Source: Campylorhamphus procurvoides (Eukaryota > Chordata > Aves > Passeriformes > Dendrocolaptidae). Taken from it: a stretch of 64,000 nt of DNA. Positions 1 through 12,500 of this stretch are shown piece after piece (positions within the stretch are counted from its first letter, which is position 1; each line of letters begins with the position of its first letter). Made by a program: the position numbers and the translations under genes. The notes below the pieces were generated by a model, which saw only the letters and a program-made list of their open reading frames with translations, had not been told where the DNA came from and did no database searches. The DNA is taken from contig WBMV01000146.1 in the NCBI GenBank assembly GCA_013396655.1, forward strand, positions 64,843-128,842. The letters run 5' to 3'.

Positions 1-132
1 GAGAGCGGAATTCCTTTCAGGTTTAACGGAGCCGGGAGCTCTCTCAGGGCTAAAGGGAGTGGCAAACCGCTCTCCCATCCGCCCCTTTTCTCCTCCTCCG
101 GCGGCGTTTTCAAGCGGCCCCGAAATGGGAGG
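1..132 (+). promoter_or_regulatory. FANCM: FANCM 5' UTR and promoter edge
   Basis: GC- and CpG-rich sequence directly upstream of the FANCM start codon, typical of a housekeeping CpG-island promoter. No TATA box is visible. The transcription start cannot be placed and may lie before base 1. The segment contains an upstream ATG at 125 (separate entry). Confidence 0.6.
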
Positions 133-136
133 ATGA
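125..136 (+). promoter_or_regulatory. FANCM: Minimal uORF overlapping the FANCM start
   Basis: An upstream ATG at 125 with strong initiation context (G at -3, G at +4) opens a reading frame of Met-Gly-Gly followed by TGA at 134-136. The stop overlaps the FANCM ATG (133-135) as ATGA. A scanning ribosome that takes the first ATG would terminate exactly on the main start. The main ATG itself has A at -3 but A at +4. Whether the uORF is in the mature transcript depends on the unmapped transcription start. Confidence 0.6.
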
Positions 137-565
137 GCGGCGGGCGGCAGCGCACTCTGCCTCACGTGTGGGGGGCTCCGGCGGCCGAGGCCGAGCAGGA
201 GCGGCCCGGCGATGGTGGTGGCAGCGATGAGGAGCTCCTGGAAGCGGCGGCAGCGGCGGATCCCAGCCCTGTGGAAGGTTTCAGCGAGGCGGCGGGGTCC
301 ATATGGATCTACCCCACCAACCTGCCCGTGCGGCCCTACCAGGAGCGCATGGCCGGGGCGGCGCTGCTGGCCAACACCCTGGTGTGCCTGCCCACGGGGC
401 TCGGGAAGACCTTCGTGGCCGCCGTGGTTATGTATAATTTCTACCGCTGGTTCCCCTCCGGCAAGGTGCTGTTCCTCGCCCCGACCAAGCCGCTGGTGGC
501 CCAGCAGATGGAGGCGTGTGCCCGCGTCATGGGCATCCCCGGCAGGCACATGGCCGAGCTCACAG
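133..565 (+). CDS. FANCM: FANCM exon 1 (residues 1-144)
   Basis: Holds the acidic, Ala/Gly-rich N terminus, the PYQ element at 69-70 and Walker A (PTGLGKT, 87-93), and motif Ia (PTKPLVAQQ). The donor ACAG|gtacg leaves one base of a Gly codon. Confidence 0.96.
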
Positions 566-3500
566 GTACGCACGGCTGGAGAATAAAGGTGTGTGCACAG
601 GGTAAAACCTGGGCTCGAGGGAGTTAAAGGCTGCCTGTGCCAAAGGGTACAGCCCTGGGCTTGGCTGTGCACGCAGCGTGCTCTGAGGGAAAAGCTTCAG
701 CTGAAGAATAATGGCTCTTTTCCCCTTTATTTACCTTCCCCCCCACCCCTTTTCCATCTTTTTCCTTTGCTATTCCCGTTTCCCTTCCCTTCCACATTCC
801 CCCTTCCTTTTCCACTCACCCTTTCCATCTTTCCCTTTTCCCCTCTTCCCCGCCCCCTTTTTATAAAGTTTTTATAAAGTTTTTTCAGACCCTCTGAGCT
901 GCAGTTCATTGCTCGCTGCAGGAATATCCTCAGTGACCGAATCCATAGGCTGTTTTTAGGCACAAACCTTTCCTACAGGTGTTGCAGGGGAGGTTCAGGG
1001 CTCTGGGACATCCTGAGCGTCCCAACCAAGCTTGGTTTCCATGGTTCTGGATTTAATGTTTGAACGGAATAGATTCTTTCTAGTCGTTGTATTCAGTGAG
1101 GGTGGGCAGGCCCTGGCACAGGGTGGGCAGAGAAGCTGTGGCTGCCCCTGGATCCCTGGAAGTGTCCCAGGCCAGGTTGGACGGGGCTTGGAGCACCCTG
1201 GGCTGGTGGGAGGTGTCCCTGCCCATGGCAGGGGTGGCACTGAGTGGGCTGTGAGGTCCCTTCCCACCCAAACCATTCCATGAATCCATGTGTCTGCCAG
1301 CCCTGTTGGCCCTCTGCTGTCACTCTCAGATCACAGGCTGTGCCTTGTTCTCAGCTGATGGTATTTCCTTGATTTCCAGGAGGAACCCAAGCTCTGGGCC
1401 GGCGGGAACTGTGGAGTACCAAGAGAGTCCTTTTCCTTACCCCTCAGATAATGGTCAATGACCTTTCTCGTGGGACCTGTCCTGCTGTGGAGATTAAATG
1501 TTTGGTTATTGATGAAGCCCACAAAGCCCTTGGGAATCATGCCTACTGCCAGGTATTGCTGGAGTCACTCCTCTCTTCTCTCATAGTCACAAAGCCATTC
1601 TCCCAAAATCAGGATCTCCATAAGGTCTCACTGGCACTGCTGTGGGGGGCAGTGTCCTTGGGGTCCTTAAGTTTGTTTCAAAGAGAAAAAATATTCCTGT
1701 ATGTTGTCAGTGCCTTATTTTTAAGTAAAACCTGTAAGGTATTTTTTCAGTGTCTGAATTAAATTGTATTTTTTGTTTCAAAATACCTTTTTTACTGTGG
1801 CAATTAAAAAGATAGTGGGCTTTTTTTGGAAGGGTCTTTAAATAAGTAAAATGAGGTCAAGTTTTCTTTTTTAAGCTGAGGTTTATGTTGATTTTCTTGG
1901 ATTATTGTGGGTTAGTCTCCTAATAGGAATAAGTGACCTAAAGTTTATGTATTGGGGAAAATGATTTGCTATATGTGCAGTTCAGATTTCATGGGACTAG
2001 TCATCCATGATTTTTTTTTTTTTTGAGTTGTTCTTCAGACTTACTTTTTGGCAGCTCTCCTGAGTTAGTGTGCTGTTAATCTTCTTGTTAAATCAAGTGA
2101 GAAATCAGTTCATGGTGTGCTTCCAGGATGTCCCATCCCTGGGAGTGTTTCAGGTCAGGTTGGAGGGGCCTTGGAGCAACCTGGGCAAGTGGGAGGTGTC
2201 CCTGCCCATGGCAGGGAGTGGAGTGAGAGTGTCTTTAAGGTTCTTTCCAACCCAAACCATTCCATGATTCTATGACTGAATGTTTTTAGAGTGTTTTGTT
2301 AAGCCTTTCCTTCTTAGTGGGCATTTTCCTTGATGTAGTTTGTATAAGGAAATAATCTCCTTTAAAGGTATTAACAGAAACTTTGCTGTTCTCAGGTTGT
2401 GAGGGAACTAAGCAAGTACACGGATCAGTTTCGGATCCTGGCCCTGAGTGCCACCCCAGGCAGCGACACGAAGGTGAGCCAAATCTGTGGGCCTGGTTTA
2501 AATAATCAAAGCCATTCAGTTTTGAAGTCCATTGCTTGTTCATGTTTGTCTTTTTCATGCTATAAGTTCTATGTTATTTATTTGTGAGGGTGGGCAGGCC
2601 CTGGCACAGGGTGCCCAGAGAAGCCATGGCTGCCCCTGGATCCCTGGGAGTGTCCCAGGCCAGTTTGGATGGGGCTTGGAGCCCCCTGGGCTGGTGGGAG
2701 GTGTCCCTGCATATGGATGGGCTTTGAGGTCCCTCCCATCCCAAACCACTCCATGATTCTATTTCCTGACCTTTCTGAAAGGCTTAGGTTTTCAGCCTAA
2801 GGCAGATGGACACCCAGAGTCAGTCTGAGTTCCTTGCTCCAGGTTACTTCTCATCAGGAATTTATGGTGCACCTGAAGCCAAGGAGAGTTCTGCCCTCCA
2901 GCCCCTCTGCCATAACATGCTTTTTGTGTTCATGAACTCCCTGTTTTGACTCTTGGCATTTTGCTTGAGGTTTAAGTGGAGAGCCTTTTCATTTTCCATC
3001 ACAGGCAGTGGGTACCTTTTCCTTACAATTTTATTCAGGCACTACTAAAATATGGAAATATAACTTTTTTCTTTTGTGGCCTCTCTAACAGGCTGTGCAG
3101 CAGGTTATCTCCAACTTACTGATTTCTCGGATAGAGGTGTGTGCTGAGGACTCCCCAGAGATCCAGCCCTATTCTCACGAGAGACAGGTGGAAAAAATCG
3201 TTGTTCCACTTGGGGAAGAGCTGGGAGAAATTCAGAAGATCTACATCCAGGTGAGTGGGTGCATTTCTGTGTTGGTCAGTGGCTGGGGACAGGAAATACT
3301 TCAGTATCTCTGCCTGGAAAGGCAACACTTCCCTGTGCAGTGAGCTTTGTCTTTGAGCATGAGGCAAAGGGAAAAACATGCTCTCAACTCCACCTGTACC
3401 TTGTGACTTAAACAGCTCAGGTGAAAAACTTTGAATGGCAGTTCATTTTCTCATCCTTTTGTAGGAGTCTTTGCAAAATTGACTCCAGATCTAGACTGAG

Positions 3501-6500
3501 GGTTTCTACAGTTGGCTGAATTTAGTGGTATTAAAGTGCAGAGAATGCCTTATGAAATCTCTGTGGACTGGGGCATTTTCCCATTCTATCTGATTAAGAG
3601 TATTCTTTAGAGCTTTGACTCCTCTGTAAGTGTACTTTCTTCTCCTTGGTTGTTTTTTTGTTTGGTTGACTCTAATTACTCCAAGAGTATTTTTCTTTTT
3701 TTTAACCAATATGTAATGTTCAAATACAGAAGAGATTTTTCAGGGGCCTGAACTGTTGGCCAGTCAATAATGACTTAATGGTCTGTGTCTTCTCAGGAAG
3801 GTTCCTGTAGGCAAGTGGTGTTACATGAGATACCACTATGAAAAGTTCAAAATGTGTACTCTTTGTCTGGTAACAGGCATAAAAAAACCTGGGATTAATT
3901 TAGTATCAGACTGTTGGCCTCAGAGTATGGTTTTGCTGGAACTTTAATGATTTTGGTGTAGTTATGTGAAGAGTTTTGGAAGGCAAATTGTAAGTGCAAT
4001 AGGTATTTCCAAACCAGTGGCCTGAGAGCGCATTTAAATGAGGAAGTTCCACTCATAAGCTTTCAAGAGAAACCTTAAAGATAGTTTTGCATCACTAGAG
4101 GTGGCTCTGAGTGCTGGGGTTTATTTTGAGGTGCTTCTCTTCAGATTTGTTTGGCTGCACAAACCGTGCCCGAGTTGGCACAGTCGGTTCAGTGGTTACT
4201 GTTTCCTTTCTTTGACCTGGTATTTGCATTTGAATTGCTCCCGATTTACTTAGAAAACACAATTTGTAGCAACACGGAGGGTGTGAAGGGATGGGTTGCT
4301 TGTGCAGACAAGCCAAGCCTTAGCCTTGGAGGCCCCAAGAAAGTGGCTCTCCTGTACCTCAGTTTCTGTGTCCTAAAGTGACCATTTCAAATCTGGGCTT
4401 TAAATGCCTTTTGTAAAATCACATCAGCAACTTGTGCTCCTGCTGTTGCCATCTAAAGGCAGGAGAATGAGGGGAAAGTGTGTGCTCTAGGAGTGAGTGC
4501 CAGGTGTACTCTGCACAATAAAATCATTATCTTTAATTCTGACAAACAGCACCAGTAAACAAGACAACATTTCAGTGACGAGAAGGACAATGCCAGAAAA
4601 ACTGTTTATATGTGTTTACATACAAGAAGCAAGGCCCTGAGTATCACAATAGCTGGAATAAACTTTTTAGGCACTAATGCTTGTTTGGAAAATACACAGT
4701 ATGCAGGACAACACTGATCTGTTAAGGCTACATCATTTAATCTTCCAGGAATAGGGGTGAATGCTGTTTTATTACCTCCTTTGAGCAGTGGAAATCTAAT
4801 AGCGTCAAATTAAGAATGAAAATCCATGAATGGCTTCTAAAGTAGAGCCACGGATGGATCATGAGTATCTGTTCCTAGGTCATCATGCTTGATGTGATGT
4901 TCTCAAATTGGAGTCATGGTAATGTTTGCTTGGCATTCACTGGTGTAACAACTAAGTAAGCATTGTTGTGTGCCAGCTAAAAGCTGGAATTCCTGGTCCC
5001 TGTGGTCGTGAGGGCCAGTTGCAGCCATTGGTACCATATTCCATAGCCATAAAGTGTATCTTCAAACTGGAGGTTAAATAGAGTTTTCTCAGCAGCAGAA
5101 GCCATCTAACATAAGTCAAAATAAATAAATACTATGTGGGAGTTCACAGTGTGACACAAACACCACAGAACACTTGGCTGCAGCTGGGACATCAGCACAC
5201 AGATAGATCTGCTCATGTCTCGGGAACAGGGATGTTTCTAGGACGTTACCCACAAGGAGCTGGGTCACAGGAGGGTTTGGGCTGCCTATGGCAAGGGACA
5301 CCAGACACAGCAAATGCTTTTTGCAGTGGAGGTTTGAAATGTAAACTATGTACAAACTGGTGCTTCGTGGTGGGAGGATTTCACTGCGCCCAAGGACTAC
5401 TCAGCATCTGTTGTGCCAAAGCATTAAGATAATTTCCCAAACTGCCAAAGGCAATTGGATTGCAGAAACATCTTTAATTTGCCATAAACTTGTCAAAGGT
5501 GGAAGTTATTTTTATTTGCTCTTATAAAAGTCTTGGGGGCAGAGGGGATGAGGACAAAATCTTTTATTTAATACCTCCTTGGGCCCTCTATTCAACTGAA
5601 TTTTTAAGACCTTTTTATTGTTTTCCTTTAACCAAGAGCTTTTAGTTTAATACTGGCTGGCATTTTTTAATTTTCCTTTTCCCAGGCTGTGATCCTTTAT
5701 TGCATTTTTGTTGGTTTGGTTTTTTTTCTCCTCACAAGGACTTTTGGTTTATTTGCATTAAAACTAAGGCTTTTCTCTCTCTTTTCCTTTCTTTTTTCCA
5801 TTTCCCCCCCCCTTGCTGTGTCCCAAGGAATCTGCATGCCCAGCAAGCACCAGAGGGCACCTGTCCCACTTAAGCCAGGGCCAGCTGCACTCTGATGCTG
5901 CTGCTCAGGGAGGGGCTTTGGGTTCAGCTTAAAGCCAATGTAACACAGAGCCCTCTGGGACCAGGAGGCTTCAGGTTCTTCCAGGAGTACTCCATAAATC
6001 CGTGTTTGGAGTTTTTTCACTCTGCTGGGAGTTAGCAGCCACTGGCTCTGGTTGCTGGTCTGTATGCTGTGATTAAAGAGCACAAAAGCTCTGTTGAAAC
6101 CCTAAATCCTGCAATCAGGAAATAATGCTGGTGATGTACTCAGTGAATTTTATATAAAAAGACTTTTACTTCTCTTAAGAATAAACTCTACCTTCATATC
6201 AGCATGGGGAGACATTAAGGAGGGATCTTTGAGAGCCAAACTTTGCTACCCCAATTCTAAAGTGCAGAAGGTGCTCTTGGACTGTGTGAGATGGTGTGAG
6301 TGCTGCTCTCAGCCCTTCTGCCAAGGCTGACAGCTCTCTGCCTGCACAACTATCCTATGGGTGAAGGGCAGAACAAACCAGGAGCTGCATATTAGGCAGG
6401 AAAAATTCTCACAGTGAGGATGGTCAAACACTGGAACAGGGCCCAGAGAGGTTGTGGACTCTTCATCCCTGGAGGTGCTCAAGATTTAGCTGTGTGAGGC

Positions 6501-9500
6501 CTGGAGCAGCCAGCTCTGCCTGGCCCTTCCCTCAGCAGAGGTGGCAGCCACAGGGCACTTCTAGCTGAGATTTTTTTCTGTGATTTGGTGAATATTTGTC
6601 ATCTACGACATTAATGGTGTGACAGAGGGACTGAGTAAATTACTTCACTGCAGAGTTTTAACATCCAGCAAAGTTGTGAGAATACAGTGTTCAGAAAACT
6701 GGAGTTAAAAATAACCAGTGGCTATTTAGGAATGCCAGAGATAGTCATGGGATTCCTGGGAGTGTGGGATTAAGGTAACCTGTAACTTTTGCTGTCAGAA
6801 CTTCAGTGAGCATTAGGACTGTTGTGCCTTTTTGGTCTCTTCTCCAAACTAAAAGTCCTTTGGTTGGGTGTTTTCTGAGGTAAGCATTAGGAATTTGTTT
6901 CAGGGGTGATGACATCTAAAGCAGTTAACATTAACCTACTCTTGCTCCCTGGGACAATCCCAGAGAGCTAAATGGGTTAGTTCTCTTAGGAACTTGTACC
7001 TGGACATTCTTTATCTGCATGTGTGAGGTGGGTTTGGTGTGTGTCCCACTGAGAGCCCCAGAGGGGTCTGTGTGCAGCACCAGTGCCCAGAGCAGGAGCT
7101 CCAGCAATTCCCCAGGGACCATCCCAAGCCACAAGCAGTCTAGGGATGCCAGTAAGTGGGCAAGGGGAGAGGTCTCTGCCTGCCTCAACTTTTAAACAAA
7201 AGATCAGGTGAACTAACTTTTCGAGTGCTAAAACCCTCCATTGACATTGTGTAGAAACAGTCCAGGCTGACCTGGGGACTGTGTTTGGGGCAAGACCTGG
7301 GCTTGGTGAGCGAGCTGGGGGATTGCCTTGCTGGCAGGGCTGGAGGCCCCTCTCCTGAGCTGTGTGGGGGTTTGACAGCTGCTCTGTGCCGATTCACCTG
7401 TGAGCTGTGCCCGGGAGCAGCAGGGCGGGCTCAGGGCGGGCTCAGGGCCGCTGCAGGAACCACACCTCGTTGTGGCGGGTGGCGGCGGCAGGGTTGGTGT
7501 AGCCGGCGATGATGAAGGTGTCCTGCAGGCACAGCTCGGGGCTCTCCAGGATCGCCGCCAGCACATTGATCTCTCTCATGATCGAGTCTTCGTTGGTGAT
7601 CCCTTGGAAGCTCCTGCAAGAATCGACCTCATAGCAAGTGCTTTTTAAGATCCCGTTTTCCCAGAGCCTTCTAAATTATTGGGTTGATGCTGACTGTGGT
7701 AGATGTGAAACAGTTTTGTCTTGAAATTTTCTGTGCCACGTTGGATGCTTTTTCCTGACTACACAGGAAGTCTGGTGGTGTTTTATCACACATTTACAGA
7801 TGCATCATTTTGCCAAGTGATTCGTAGAATCATGGAATATCCTGAGCTGGAAGGGACCCCCAAGGATCATCCTGTCCAAACCCTCCTGGAGCTCTGGCAG
7901 CCTTGGGGCCATGCCTGCTGCCCTGGGGAGTCTGGTCAGTGCCCACCACCCTCTGGGGGAAGGACCTTCTGCTATAAACTGGTAACCATTATTTCCAGGC
8001 AGTTTCTACAATTCCCAGAAATCAAGTTTTGCCATTTATTACCTTTTACAAATTGGTTTAAAAGACATTGAGATTGCCAAGGTGCCCTTTGCCCAGTTTT
8101 GCAGCTGAGCTCTCACCTGCTGTAGACAATGGTGGAAGGCCACTCCTCGATGATGATGTCGGAGTCGAAGGGGTGGGGCGGCTCGTCCTGCAGCACCTCG
8201 GGCAGGTAGTAGGCGACTGTCACCGCCGGTGTCATCGCAGACTGGGACTCGTTGGTGTGCACAATGGTCACGATGGGGATGGTGATCCCCAGGTACAGCC
8301 CTGGGGACACACAGGAGGGTGTGCAAAACACAAAGGGAGGTTTAGCCACTCTTGCTTCACTGCTGAACTGAGTTCTATAAGGGAGCACCACAGAGTTACT
8401 CAGAGGATATTTTAGGCAGTGGGGTTGTGTATTCCAAGCTGGAAGTAGCAGTGAGGCCCTGGCACAGGGTGCCCAGAGAAGCTGTGGCTGCCCCTGGATC
8501 CCTGGGAGTGTCCAAGGCCAGGTTGGACGGGGCTTGGAGCACCCTGGGCTGGTGGGAGGTGTCCCTGCCCATGGCAGGGGTGGCACTGGGGGGGCTTTGA
8601 GGTCCCTTCCAAACCAAATTATTCTGGGATTCTCTGCTTCTTCTGGCAAGGCTGTGTTATGGAAAAGTGTCCCTATAGCCAGGGTGGTGGATTTGGGAAA
8701 AGCTAATAAAAGCATCTCCCCAATTAGGATAGTTAGTGCAGCAATATGGTGTTCTAACTGCAGTGCAGGATTGTGGTGCCCATTACCTGAGGAGTTCTGC
8801 TCACAGATGTACCTCATGAGCTTCATGAAGCCCAGGCAGATGCTCTGCTCGTACTGTTTCTCTTTCATTTTTATACAGGCCCACTTGGCCTTCCCATACT
8901 GCCGTTTTTCATAGAGCAGATCTCCCAGCTGCAAACACAGAGAGGAATTCTGAGGTTAATTTTAGCAGCTAAAACCCCCACACAAACAATCATACCTGGA
9001 GCACAGGAATAACTGCATCTCTTCCACTGTCAGTGACATGATCTTGAAACAGACATGAATTGCCTTCCTTCCTCATATAAACCAACAAGGAAGGGGCTGC
9101 TGATCTTGGAGCACAACTTCCTTCTAGGTAGTTCTCCTTTGAAATAGGGAAATGTCATCTTTTGGATTGCCAGTATTAAACATTTATGTGCAATTAGCAC
9201 TGAACAACCTTATTTTTTAGCTGCAGTTCTTACAGTATTACTGAGAAATTGCTTTTAATTGCAACATAAACAGTCAGGAGTCCCAAACTGTTCAGATGCA
9301 ACACACTGCAGTTATGATACTTATAAATGTGAGGTAGTATTTAAAAGAAAAGTGACAAAAGGTTTTCACAGATGGTTAGAAAAGGTTTTTTTGGTTAGTT
9401 GATTTAAGGTTAGACACTTGTTCGCACATTTCCTGAGCTGGAAGCAATTTGCTTCCATCCATTTCAGATTTGTATTAGAGGACTAGATGGGTTTGCAAAT

Positions 9501-12500
9501 TGCTGCTCTATTTGGTAATGATCTGTGATACAAAAGCACATACTTGGCTTTAAATTCAGATATTAATCTCTTTGCTAAGGTTTTATTAACTCAACTATGA
9601 ATTTAAATGAAGAAAATGGGCATTTTATTTGAAATGTCAAAATCTGAGATGTTTTAGTTCAATTCATTATAAATTGTCACAAAGACTGTAGTCTTTGGCT
9701 CTCTTCTGGCTTTCCTGATGGTTTCTACCTCACAAAACAGAAAATTCACACTTGCTAAAGGGGTGAGATGTTCCACATGAAAGGAGTGAAACAGTTACAG
9801 TGCTGTGCACTTGGGATGTTAAAAACCCTAAAGAGTTCCAAGAATTCTGTAAGGAACCCCCCTGCTGGAAGAGAGGTAGGAATGGCCAGGCCACTGTTCC
9901 CAGCTCAGCAGGGCAGGGCAGCAGTACCTTCTCCTTGCGCTGGATCAGGGTGAAGGGGATGGTCTGTCTCTCCTGGGGGTTGTTATTCCTGGTCAGCTGC
10001 TGGATGGGCTCTGCCATGTCTGCAACACAAGGACACAGTTCCCACCTGAGACCTGAACATGCGAAAATCAGACTGAAATGTGTTGATTCCTTCTCTTAGT
10101 TAAGCTCTGGGGACTTTGTAACTGGTTTCGTTTACTCTTCACTAGGAAGGAAAAAAACTTGGGAAAGGTTCCTTGGCTTCTGCCTCTGAACCCTTAGGAA
10201 CAGATTTCCCCTCTCCTACTCCTCATATCTGCAATTCCCCAAGTGTCCATGGAAAGCTTTTGGAAGTGCCCAGTTTGCTGGCTGGGTGCAGGTGACATTC
10301 CCAGTTCCAGCAGCTCCCTTGGTGCTGGATTCCTGAGTTTCCACGGGAGGTAAATTGGGTTGGCTGCTCCTGGTCACACGCTCAGGGAGATACTGCTGAG
10401 GAAACTGATGTCCAAAAGATGTTTAATGTCTAAAATTTTACTTTAGAGTTGATATTTATTTATCTGTTTCTCTATGCATAGATAAAAAAAGATATTTCCT
10501 CAATAGTTCTTAAAAAAGTAAAATACATCTATTTGATATCTCTCTACTTCAGTGTGTTATTAGTCAGATCATATGTTGAGTGCAAGGCCTGTGTTGTTGC
10601 TGTTTCCAGCCCAGCTCAAGTGGATAAAAGGAGTAAATATGTGATGCTTTCATAAGTAATACTGGCATGTTCTAGAACTTATGTTCTCCTACAGTTCTGC
10701 CATTTCAGTATACTTGGATTAGGTGCATTTGTAACTGTGGTTGCCCTGACATCAATTCTGGCTGAAGTTCATAAATGAATTCTGCTTAGGAGTTGATCCT
10801 TGACACATAGGCTTGGAAACTGTGGATATAAGGTTAGTGTTAGGAGTGGGAAGCCTCTCTTCCAGAAGAGTTGGTCCCCTGCCTTCCAAAGCTGAAGTGA
10901 TAAAGGCATTTGTGTACTCTGATGGAGGATTAGAAATTCAATTTTATGTTGTGTTTGAAAGCCTGGGTGTGAATTTCTGCCCTGCTGCCTCATGGTGTGT
11001 GTTGTACCCACAGGAAAAAGGATGAGTTCCAACTGGAAGACCCCTTTTCCTGGGTGTTTGAAGTGCCTCAGGATCTTAAGTGGAAAAGGCAGGATGGTGG
11101 GGGAAGAGAGTATTATCCATGTTCCAGGGAAGAGGAGAATTAAGTTGCAGGAGAATTAACTTGGCTGAGGTCACTTAGTAAATCTGTAGCTGAGCTGGGA
11201 ATCAAACCTCCATCTCCGGGCATCCAGTACAGGGCTTTGGCTTTAAGGCTATTTGGAACAGTAAAGATCCTTAAACAAAGGGCAGGGAAAAAATAAAGGT
11301 GAGGAAGCTACATTATAGTGAATTTTAACCACTTTTTAAACTATGTAATTGAGAAACATTTAAAATGTAACTCATAACTGACATATAAAAATGATCTTTG
11401 GTGGCTGAGGGGAAAGTAAAAGTTGATTAACCTTCAGCATTGAATTTTCCAAGATTTAGGAAATATTTTAGGACTCTAGAAAAGTTAACTTTATTTTTAG
11501 ATCACTTTATTGACAAATGGGAGATTATATTTTTTTTCTTCCATACTAATGCACAGAATAGGGATCACAACTAATTAATGTCCTTTGGGGAGTGTTATCC
11601 TTCAGTTTGTGAATCCGTGCCTCCTGTTGGCCAGGACTGGAGGGCTCTGCCTGCACAGGACCAGCCTGGCTGGGAGCAGCAGGACAAGGAAAGGTGTATT
11701 TGCTTAACTCATGGCTTCAGTGACCCCCAGGGATCAGCCAGTCCAACCCCTGCACTTCACAGACACCCCAACAATCCCCCCCTGTGCCCCAGAGGATCAT
11801 CCAAACCCTCCTGGAGCTCTGGCAGCCTTGGGGCCGTGCCCACTGCCCTGGGGAGCCTGGGCAGTGCCCACCACCCTCTGGGGGAAGGACCTTTCCCTGA
11901 GATCCCACCTGAGCCTGCCCTGGCACAGCTCCAGCCCTTCCCTGGGTGCTGTCACTGCTCACAGAGCAGAGAGCTGAGAGAGGTGGCCTCTCCCAGGGAC
12001 GGGGGGATTTCTCCTCCCAGAAGCTCAGCTCCTTTGCCTCCACAGGGCCCTGGACAGGGCCTGAAGAAAGATCTTGTGTTATTCTATATAATTTTTTTGT
12101 AACATACCCTTTGTGTCACAGAGCAAACCATCTATAACACAGTAACTAAAACGGGGTCTAACACTACTTTTGGCATGTTCCCTAGGATTTGTGTCCTGCC
12201 TAAGCAACCTGAGGAATTTCAGTGCTGGGTTTCACTATGTATCAGAACATCAGGTAGTTTGGAGAAAGGAGTTTAGTTTTCTGCAGTGCAAGGCAAGGCA
12301 GGGGACTGTTCACACTGATCTTACCCTTCTCTTAGCACGTTAGTTTTCATTGTTAAACGTTAAAAGTTAAGCTGAGACTTCAAGCTATGACTTGAAAAGG
12401 AGCTTGGAGTCTCTTTGCTGCGTTGGAATATAGAAAGAGTTTTTAAAAAGCAGTAATTTCATTTTGGTGGTGTCTAGAGCAGTGTCTTGTTCAAGGTTTT

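Larger units (their letters stand above)
566..1379 (+). other. FANCM intron 1
   Basis: Holds a long pyrimidine-rich low-complexity tract (about 716-860) and a sense CR1 (1096-1290). Nothing coding is seen. Confidence 0.85.
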
